Origin: Lytechinus variegatus
Taxonomy: Eukaryota > Echinodermata > Echinoidea > Temnopleuroida > Toxopneustidae
Assembly (NCBI RefSeq): GCF_018143015.1
Contig: NC_054741.1
Location: 66,719,754-66,783,753 of the forward strand
DNA: 64,000 nt
Direction: 5' to 3'
Part shown: piece by piece, positions 12,001 to 23,100 of the stretch
How the letters are laid out: each line of letters starts with the position of its first letter
Numbering within the stretch: the stretch's first letter is position 1
Program-made: the position numbers and the translations under genes
Notes under the pieces: model-generated
Seen by the model: only the letters and a program-made list of their open reading frames with translations
Told to the model about the DNA's origin: nothing
Databases searched by the model: none

Positions 12001-13782
12001 GGGTGTGTGCGGTTGCCATGACGATTATCCTCCTTTTTCAGGACGCGCGCTCGTAAAAATAGTGCGGATTATTTTCGGAGTTTATGAACGCAATTTTATT
12101 GAATTATCAGCATTACTCTTAGGCGGCTACTTGGAGGACAGGTTTATGAAAGGGGTATCAGTCTGAACTCAGAGCGTCGACCGACCGATGCTCGGGCGCC
12201 GCTGGAATTTAGGCATCGCCCAACGATTTTGCAAAGACTTATCGGTGACCGAGCAGTGGTCTGTCGATTACCCATTACTCAGCCAAATCTCGGTCATCGG
12301 CTGACGGTCCACCAATTTCCGGGCGGTCTCCCACCGGCCACTGTCCTTTTTTTAAGTAATCTCCCGGCCGATTTCGAATTTGCCGCGAGATCATCGACCG
12401 ATCTCTGAGCGGTCGGTGTAGTGGCGGATTAGGTTGCATCGGTGGATACCGATATTGTTTTTAAGCGGAATCATATTAGTCCAGGATAGGCCCCATAAAA
12501 AATCACAATTATACGTGCACTTCGTGTTCTCTTTGAAATTTAGTTTTCCCCATTCATATTGTACATAATATAGAATACATGGGTCTATGGCGGCCATTTT
12601 GAATATCTAGAAACTGATTTTTTTGTAATTTTTTTTTGTTTCACTCCTGTAACGCACATAAGTACATTTCATAACCAATGTGCGGGCAATTTTATGATTT
12701 TCATGGGTAATTTGCATATTTTGGCGGCCATATTCGATTTTGCCAATTTGCGGAAAATGCACAAGGTTACACGAGTGGCATATCATTCAGATTCGTAATT
12801 AGCACCCTCGAATTGACAAGAAACCATCAAAAATAGTGTATATATGAAAAACAAGGTTATGCCAAGTTATAACAACTACTACTGTCTAAGCCTGTGCAAC
12901 AAATACTCTACGTAGCGGAGGCAGGTGTGTGACATTAAAGCAGCTACTGGTCTCAACACAATCAGGACAGCACCCCTGAGGTCTAAGACAGGTGAGGTTA
13001 ATATTGCCAACTTGTAGGTACTCCAACACTACATACAGCTGTACGCACCCCAGAACATGGGTGACAATCGCTGCCTTGGACTCCCAAGTCTTCCGGTCAT
13101 GATATGATGGAGGAGCCTGGTGATCTATCAATTACGACTGAGCTCAGTAAAGCAATTGACTGTCTCTCCTGCGGAGCTATGGAGAAACCTGCATCTCACA
13201 TTCCCACTACAGGCCCTGAGATACGGCAAGACAGATCTTCTGGAGCACCTTCATGAGCTCCCGTGCTTACGCTGGGAAAAGGGCCATGTCCCAAAGCCAG
13301 CATACACGATCCCATTATTGACGCAATGTACAAAAGCAAAGGAGACCGCGGTGAATAAACTACCTAGGCATATTGGTACAATAGGGCCAGCTTTTGAGAC
13401 AGAATGGAAACTTACAAACAGACTCACCTTCACCCATTTGTCTTGGTCGTCATCAGCGGCTAGCCAGCAAGCGTTCCTATTAGAATCTATTCCGCCGTTC
13501 AATCTTCCATTTTGTGCTGAAAGGGGGAATCCGTCGATAATCCGATACGATGAAGAAGTAAGACTAGAATCTGGGATTCGTCCATCTTCCACTCCCATTT
13601 TACTTCCTCTCAGGGGATGTGGACATCCAGATTCCTCTTGGTTCATATCAGCTAAATGAAAAATGATTAAGAATAAACAAATGGAATATCTTTGAGAGAT
13701 CGATAGCAAGACAAGTGTAAGCCTATACCTGTTGGGGCACTTACATCGACGAGTGGATACCATGCGCGACCCCCCCCCCCCC

Positions 13783-13813
<31 letters not shown>

Positions 13814-16800
13814 GTAAAAAGTATTTTTTTCAAAATAGCGCACGTTACGTACGTAACAGTAATAAGGGTTTTAACAATATTAAATGAAAAAAGGTATCTA
13901 TTTCGATAGGAGAGCTCCATGTTTAGGGCCAAATTTGCGAGGGTATAAAAAAATTAAGACTAAAATGCTTTATAAAGGATGTAATTTATTCCATCCTTTT
14001 CTTCCCCAATAGTCAACAGTACGTGTTTAGAGTACGATTTGCGCGAGTTATGGGAGGTGGGCCGTACTAGACCATTGATGAAGGTAAATGTAAAAACCGA
14101 CGTCCGTGACATAACAATTAAAATATCGCTGTACTTCATTTCAGGTAATACTTACCAAGATCGTTTTGTTTCCAATACTTAGTAATGGTAGGGTTTCACA
14201 CGCCAATACTTGTTAAGGGGTGCATTTTCAGAATATGGAGAAAACATGTCTAGGGTGCTTTTCGAGACCCCATAATCGCGCATGGTATCCACTCGTCAAT
14301 GGAATATGGAATCCCCCATAGGCGGCGGAAGCGGGGGGACGTGTCCCCCCCCCCCCTAAATTTTAGTTGGGGGGACGGTCCCCCCCTCAATTTTGTTTTG
14401 ATAACCTTTTTTTTTTTTGCTTGTCAATTTTTTTTCCTGCGTCCCCCCCTAAATTCACGTGGACCCCCCCCCCTGAAACGTGTGTTGCCCCCCCCCTTCA
14501 AATTGAGGTTGATGACTTTTTTTTTTTTTTTTTTTTTGCTTGTCAAAAAATTTTTGGTTACGAACTCATAAAAATTTATGATGATGACCTTTTTTTTTTT
14601 TGGCTTGTCTAAAATTTTTGGTTAACAACTCATACAATTTAGGTTCAAAACCTTTTTTGGGGCCACTTGTCAATTTTTTTACCTGTGTCCATCTAAAAAT
14701 TTCAGGTGGACACCCCCTAAATTTTCTGGCTTCCGCCGCCAATGGAATCCCCCCGCGGGAAACCTACAGGCCTGATGCTAAATTTATTCTGTCCATATTT
14801 TTATTAATCATCCCCAGGCTGCAAGGATAGTATAGATTAAGACAAAGCAATAAAATCATATTAATTTTGTTGTTTTGAGGCTAGCGTCAACAAGACAGCA
14901 GCCGTTGGAAGAAATGCTGAAAATATGATTTTGTCTTCTGTCTGAGCCAGAGGACAAATATTCCTCAGTAATTCCTTAATAAATCCTACTTAATAAATCC
15001 TAAAAAAGCTGTGAGCATCTACCGAAATCGGTAGACTGTTACACCAGATTTCCTACCCGAAACCAGATTCGGGTTGCCCCGCGAGACTGGTTTCCAAAAA
15101 GTTGACCTCAATTTTTTGACTAACTATTACACCGGAATCTTAATTTACCGAGTCTAGGGGCACCCCGAGACAGCTTTCTGTGTATTTACATCGAATTACC
15201 AAAGCTGTCAAAGAAAGGTTTGGCAAGCGCGCTGTGTTTGTTGTTTGGATAATCGTTCCACATGTAGCGAATCCAGCGAACCCGTCTCGGACCAGTCTCT
15301 GATGAATCCGCGTAACAAGTCTCGGGGCGCCCCGAGACTACTTAGGAAATCCGGTGTAACAGAGGTCCATATGCTGAGCCGGTGTACTATAAGAGCGCCT
15401 TTACCACCTAACAAGGTGGATACGTGCCCTATACAGATTCTACATGATAGAAATAGTGAGTGGATGACGTCATAGTCTCCTCATGTGCATATCAGCCAGG
15501 ATGTGCATATAACTGTTTTGTGAAATAAAGTGAAACTTTTTAAAATGTCTTATATAACTTTTTTATTTTACATCCGATTTCGATGAAATTTTCAGTGTTA
15601 TGCTTGTTGGATTTTTCTCTTTTTATTCAAATCAACTTTTTGTTCGGGTGGACTTTCCGTTGATGTTAACATAACATAATCATATTCCCTATTTGATGTT
15701 AACGTAGCTAAATTGATCATTACAATTCCCGCTGGTTGTAAAATTACAATCAAATTTAATACTAAAAAATTTACAGTAATTTCCGAATTCGGCCGAAAAC
15801 ATTGACATAACTGCTCATTATTGTGCTCACCTAATAATTCATTGATAGGGCCGTATCCATAGAGTTCTAACCTGATGGTCATAAAAGCCAAGGTCTTCTT
15901 CGGATGGATACGAAAGAATCTACATACGATGGGTGTAAAGAAGCTGTATTCTACATGACTACGGCTGTCGTAATTTCCTGGAAATGCCTGAGGAAAACCA
16001 AAGCACATTGTTTTATGATGACATGATAATTCACTTTTTGTATGTCGCTGTAAACTAAGCAAAGAAATGTAAAGGTTAATAATGACACTAATAAGTCAGA
16101 GAACGCATGGATATATTGAATTAAAATACAAGAAAACCAACCGTCACTGGCAATTAGAGGAGCCTAGAAGTCAAGGTTGCTCGCTTGTCTTAGTTGGACT
16201 CCTAGCTGACCCTTTGGGGATGACAACCCTAGCTTGCATCCGTATGCGAGCTGTGAAGGGGAAACCCTGTTTCAGTCTCAGGAGCAAGAGGCTTCGGCCC
16301 CTGGCTATATGGTTTGGATTGACTGCCCATTCCATCTAATTACTTTTGTCACATTGTTTGCAGTTTATTTTGGGGGGAATTAATCATTTAATGTGACATT
16401 ACTCCATTACGGATTGGAAGCACCTAGATGGACTTTAGCAAATCTTTTGAAATGCCCCATTAAATATGATCTCCGCCCAGCCCAAGCATGACAGTACTGC
16501 TTCGGCAGCCAGGGAGATGGGATCAACATACAGCTAGAAATGTAAAAACAATTCACAAAGGTGGTTTTTAAAACCCATGGTTGAGCCCATGGTGTATGCA
16601 GATTTACTGTATAAATCACCCTTAATTGAGCGCGTATCAATGCTGATGCGCGCTTTTGTCACAGTGCGCCAAATTGACGCCTGTTGCCATGGTTATCCAC
16701 GCTATTTTATTCATGAGTCCACTGTTTTCAATAATGAGTCCACTCAAACAGTGGACTCATAAATAAAATAGAGAATCAAACCATGGTAACAGGCGTCAAT

Positions 16801-19800
16801 TGGAGCACTGTGACAGAAGCGCGCATCAGCATTGGACATTGTTTACACGCGCTCAATATTATTGAGCGTAATTTATAAGGAAATCTGCATAAACAATGGA
16901 TTCAATCGTGGGTTTTTGAAACCACCTTTGTGAATTCGGGCCATTAAGTTCATCGGTTCCATGGATGCAAAGTTTGCGTATTCGCTTAATACGATGGAGG
17001 GCGCGTGTGGTATTGAGCAAGCCAGGGGGACAAATACTAGAAAGTCGTGAAGCGGAACGAAATGGGCATTTATCAAATGATAACGGAGTTTACAGAGCAA
17101 CAGGGTTAAATTCATGAGAACTGGGCTCCGTAACACAAATATGAAAGAAGCGCACTGATTGGTCCGTGGTCAGTATTTTAAACCAAATACGCATGTAACA
17201 TTGATATTGATTGGTCAGTTCATTTAGCGATTGATCGCTAATCTTTGTGTTACGGAGCCCAGATCTGAAAATAAAGATAATATACCAGGGGCGGTATTCT
17301 GAACATTGTCTTTTCTCCATATCTTATCTTATCTCAGAGATATGACAAATTCGGTTTTCTGGTGGATGTCATAACTTTTGTTACAAAAATTGTCATAGAT
17401 TTTGTCTCTTCTCTTTAGTGCGCACCAAAAATACGCGGATTTAAATGCGCGTAATCCTTTTATACAAGCAAAAGATATGACAAAAATTATGACAGGGGGT
17501 AGCAGTCATAAGTTTTGTCATATCTTTTTATTACCAAATATCCCGATACCCTGCCGACTGAATGTCAAGCATAAAATGATATTATTTAGTTTTTAGTTTC
17601 ACTCATCATCTATGACAATTATCATAATCATTTTTTCATGCTGCAATTAGTTAGGCCCTACATAATAATTCCTTCTTTTTCTTATATGTTTTCCTTCTTT
17701 TTCTACTTCTCTAAGATCCTTCACAGCTCAATGTCTCTATTTGTAATTAAGCGCATCAATATTCGCGTAGTTGCGCGATGCCAGCAACTGTTTTGGGGAT
17801 ACGTCCTACCTGTCACGGGGCCTTCCTATATTGGCTAGGAGGGCTCCCACTGGGAACAAACGATGATTTTGATTAGATTGCTTCCGAAAAGATGGGCGGG
17901 AACTTTGAGAGATATGACAGGGAAAAGACAATGTTAAGAATACCGATTTGTGACAATCATAGCGGTGTCACATCTCGGAGAGAAATGACAAAATTTATGA
18001 CAAAAGTTATGACAGTGTTTCAGAATACCACCCCAGGCTTCCAGTAAGTATAGCGGGAATAATTCCTCCGAGGTTGGACTGGCATTACTATTTTTCCCGA
18101 GGGGCGAAGCCCCGAGGGGAAAATAGTAATTTGGCCAATACAACCGAGGATAGACAATTCCCTTTATATCCTACATAAATTAAATCCTGTATGCTGATTG
18201 GTTTAAATAGCATCATGTGACGAAACATATTCTCACTATTTTGTGATGATGTCGAACATGAAACGCCTACCGAAGAAAATGTGCTATTCCGTGACGTAAA
18301 TGATGGAATAGTCGACTATTCCATCATTGACGTCACGGATCATTGACAAAGATAATGCTATTTCTCGGGCGCACCGGTCAGCGAGTTGACTCTACCGGGC
18401 AAGTCCCGTAAAGGGACGGCGCAGGCACAAATCCGCGTTCCGCTAAGCGCATGGTTTCGGAAAAAGTAGATCAGCCTGCGCAGCGCGTTATCTATATTAG
18501 ATTAGGAAAAGATGAAGTACGTGTAGAAAAGTAGATAAAGTATTGTTCTACCTTATTCAGTTATTAAATGTAGAATATAAAACAAATATACCAGGCCTTT
18601 ATTTCAAAAGTATAGAGGGAATTATTTATCATCGGTTGTACAGGCCAAAATTACTATTTTCCCCTCGGGGCTTCGCCTCTCGGGAAAAATAGCAATGCCA
18701 GTCCAACCTCGGATGAATAATTCCCGCTATACTTACTCAAAGCCTGGTATATTTGTATACTATACTTACGAAATAAAGGCCTGGTATATTTGTTTTATAT
18801 CCTACATTTAATAACTGAATAAGATATAACAATAGTTTATCTACTCTTCTACACGTAGTTCATCTTTTCCTAATCTAATATAGATAAAGCGCTGCGCAGG
18901 CTGATCTACCTCTTTCGAAACAATGCGCTCAGCGGAACGCGGATTTGTGCCTGCGCCGTCCCTTCACGGGACTTGCCCGGTAGAGTCAACTCGCTGACCG
19001 GTGCGCCCGAGAAATAGCATTGTCTTTGTCAATGATCCGTGACGTCAATGATGGAATAGTCGACTATTCCATCATTGACGTCACGGAATAGCACTTTTTT
19101 CTTCTGTGGGCGTTTCATTTTCGATATCATCGTAAAATAGTGAGAATATGTTTGGTCACATGATGCTATTTAAACCAATCAGCATACGGGGTCTAATTTA
19201 TGTAGGATATAAAGTTTGCATGCTCCATCCATTATTGTTATTTAATTTGCTAATATTCCCTGAGCTTGTTTGGATCACATTATCAACCACGCTAACTTTT
19301 GTTCACACTGGTATTTGACCGTTGACAGTTATCAAAACTTCTCTAATGTCAATGAGTATACGATTTTTTTTATATGATAGGACCATCGAATTTTTTGCAC
19401 AGAATTAAAGGAGTATATTATCAAGTTCGTTTTCCGATTCTTTAGGACAAGCAATAGAGGCGTTTACCTTGTCTGTATTAGCATAGGTATCTTGGTAGAA
19501 GGCCCATGACGTTCCGTCCATACTGTAAGACAATTTATATAACGTCGTCCACCGTTTCTCATATGGTGGTATGCCTTGTGTTATAATGGTTGTGATGATA
19601 AAAGCTGAATCAAAGGCAACCTGTAGCCAGGGGTCAGCGTCGTCGTTGTCAGGGCGCCACGCAGACTGACCGTTAAGACGAGCTTTATTTTTGTTATTAT
19701 GTTCACTAAACTCACTTGAAACTGAAATAGCATCATCGTGGATTTTACCGCTTTCTAGACCCAGAGGACTACCACGGGGGGCGTTGCACATGTACGCTGT

Positions 19801-20059
19801 TCAAAAGAAATCACATGCACAATTGTTAGTGGTCATTTAAACTTCACAAAATAACTGCTATTACTGAATCTCAGTATATATATTTGGAAGATTAGTGGCT
19901 TATAATTTATATGAAGAAATATGAAACTGAAAACTCGTACAGTTATTATACAGTTATTAAAACTCACTGTAGACCTTTGAAGATAATGATTGTATCTAGA
20001 TAAAAATCAAACCAATATTCCTACTTTCATTTAACCCCTCCCCTCCCGCCCCCACCCCC

Positions 20060-20101
<42 letters not shown>

Positions 20102-23100
20102 CTAATTATATTGAGCAAGACTACTGAATAAAATGTTTGTACTTTTATGACAAATTAATTCAAACCTAACACTTAGTTGGGTCAATATACGACCAAAAAT
20201 AGCCTTACCCCAAACAAATTGCAATTGTTTTCAGAGTTTTATGTACTATTTGACCTAAGGAAGAACATAATAAAGATCTACCAAAATCCACAGTCCAGAA
20301 AATGGTTAATTTCAAGATGGCGTCAAATATGGAAGCCATTAACTGAAAATGGACATAATTCACTTATTATCCAACCTAGACATCTTATATTGCATGGTCT
20401 AGGGGGTATAACCAAAAATTTCATACAGGTCAGAGTGAACAGAAGCACTCCACGTTACTTGGAAAATCTAAGATAACGTCCAAATTGGTTGTAGCACAAC
20501 GAAAAAATCCGCAATTCATCTATTTCTTACTTTAAAGTGGCTTTAATTTGGTTTCTAGTGAAAGGCTTTACAGGATCAAGTAATGCATTGGGACAAGTTA
20601 AAAAGACAATCGGTGTTCTGGTATGTTCAAAAAATCCAAGATGGCTTCCAAAATTGATTCTAAAATAACTGTGGTTACTCAAAGCGGAAAAAACTCATTT
20701 AATTTCTGCCAGGAAGATGTAATTTTGGTTTGTTAACTATGGTTTCAAGGGTCAAATAGAACATTAGGACAAGTTACATGGACAGCCAGTGGTCTAGTAT
20801 GTCCAAATATCCAAGATGGCTTCCAAAAATGGAGTCTAAAATGTCGGAAGTTACTTAGAAATTGACATAAATTTGGTTCAATATCCGTCTGGGGAATATG
20901 ATTTTGATGTCTAAACAATGGTTTAAAGGGTCAAGTAATACATTAAGACAAGCTATAAGGACAGTCAGTGGTGTGGTATGTTCCAAAATCCAAGATGGCT
21001 TCCGAGAAACGGGGTCTAAATTGTCTGCCGTCACTTAAAAGTGGACATAGAACATTTTACTTTGGTGTCTACACTAGGACTTCAGGGATCAAATAAAACT
21101 TTAGCACCGGTAACAATTATTAATGTGCAGTTGTCTATTTTGCCTGAAAATCCAAGAAGGCTTCCGAAATTGGGTTCTAAAATGACTGCTGTTACTCAAA
21201 ACTGGACATAGTTCACACAATATCCACCCGTGAGAAAATTTTGGTTCCTACACTTAAATACATCGGGATAAGTAATCCTATTGTTTCATGAGTTGGTAAC
21301 AGAACCTATACCTTGATTTTTTGGACAAAATGGAAAACTGACTATCCTTCTTACTTGTCCCAATGTATCATTTGACCATTCAGACCACAGTGTAGACATC
21401 AAAATGATTTCTTACAGATATGAGCTCTTACCATTATTGAGTGATCGGATAAATGTAGGAGTCGTTTTAGATGCCATTTTGAAAACCCTCGAGGATTTTT
21501 AGGCAAAATGGACAAACGCATATTATTGTAACCAGTCCAAAAGGTATTAGTTTAACCTTGAAATCATAGTGTGGACATCAAACTGGGCGTTGTGGCGTGT
21601 GCCTGTAATCCAAGCTGTGGGGAAGTTAAAAATTGATGCAGAGGTTCGAGCCCTGGTCACGTCTTTCGGATGGTGACGTTAAAGGTCGGTCCAAGTCCTA
21701 AATAATCATATCTGATTGATACACGTCTAACAAAACTCAAAGACACACACACATACACACAAACTCATATCTCCGTGGTGTATTTCTAATGAGCTATGTC
21801 CATTTCTTTAGTAACAGCAGTTATTTTAGACTCTATTTTCGGAAGCCATCTTGGATTTTGGATTTATACTTGACCACTGACTGTACTTTTATATTTAAAC
21901 CACAGTTTCTCTGCTTTTCTCTTCTTTCTTTAAAGATCCATTAGTGTATTTTGAACCATGGTACACTGTTAGAAAATTTATCCTTAAAATAAAAGAAGTT
22001 CCTGCAGCAGAGTCTCGAGAACACCTGTAATCTTAACAGATTGCGTAATCTTACAGGAAATTGGTATTTGGTGTATGGCATCTTACAAATTTCCTTGAAT
22101 AAAACAGTCTTTTCACCTTTTTAAACAGACCTGTTCTGTTAAATTGCAGGAAAAAATCATGTTTTATGAATTTACAGAATGATTCTGTAATTGCTTTCTG
22201 CAAAATCTTCTTTTATTTCTCTGTAAAATCACGGGTTTTTTAACAGTGTAGGTTATGCCGCAAGACAACATTTTTCGTTACAACAGGTACATGCCCGGGG
22301 GGGGGGCAATCGTGGTGGGTATGTGCCGCGGAGGGAAACCCAATTTCCGTTCCAAGGCATAGAATTTTTATCTTATTGCGAAAAAGAACAAAGGAAGCCG
22401 CTCAAAGCATAGCATTTTCTTCTTTTGAGAAAAAGAAAGAAATCCGTTCCAATGCTTCGCCGTTCCGGCCGCATTGATCCGCTACAAGAGCTGCAATTTT
22501 GGTGAAAAGCGGCCGCAGTGTCCGACCCACTGGCGTAAATCCGTGTTGATGGGTGGGGGATGATTGATTTTTGGCATTTTTTTGCAATCAAGTTTTTAGA
22601 TATGCAAGGAATTATCATTGATATGTCCATATGGCAAATACCCCTCCAATATTATTATCTTTTTTACCCCTATGATGGTTTCATTGTTTTATTGTCTCGC
22701 CTGCATAGCAGAGCGAGACTATATAGGCGCCGCTTTTCCGACGGCGGTGGCGTCGTCAACATTGAAATCTTATCCAAGGTTTAGTTTTTTAAATGTCGTC
22801 ATAAGTTAGAAAGTAAATCGACCTAGTTCATGAAACTTGGACATATGGGTGATCAAGTATTACTAAAAATCTTGCATGAGTTTCAGGTCACATGACTAAG
22901 GTGGAAGGTCATTTAGGGTTAACAAACTTTGGTAATGTTGGGGGAATTTGTGGAACTGTCATCATTTTATGCATTTTATGGATCTAGTTCATGAAACTTG
23001 GACATAAAGAGCAGCAATGTATCCCTGAATACCCTGTGCACATTTCAGGAAAATGGCCAAGATCAAAGGTCATTTAAAAATCAATGAACTCTGGCCGTGT

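Larger units (their letters stand above)
10750..12868. mobile_element. 2.1 kb fold-back element with internal repeats
   Basis: The left end (AATTCGAGGGTGCTGATTTT, CTGAATGATRTG, AATATGGCC.CCAAA) recurs inverted at the right end (near 12720-12860). Between them, AAATGGC.GCC.TAGGCC-like blocks recur roughly every 180-220 bases. No coding frame seen. Confidence 0.65.

Noticed and set aside
13120-13659. 179-codon plus-strand open frame
   Set aside because: Its second half is the antisense of discoidin exon 7. The first half has no recognised similarity.
18030-19214. Rho-independent-type terminators at the strong hairpins
   Set aside because: The genome is eukaryotic and the hairpins belong to a fold-back element.
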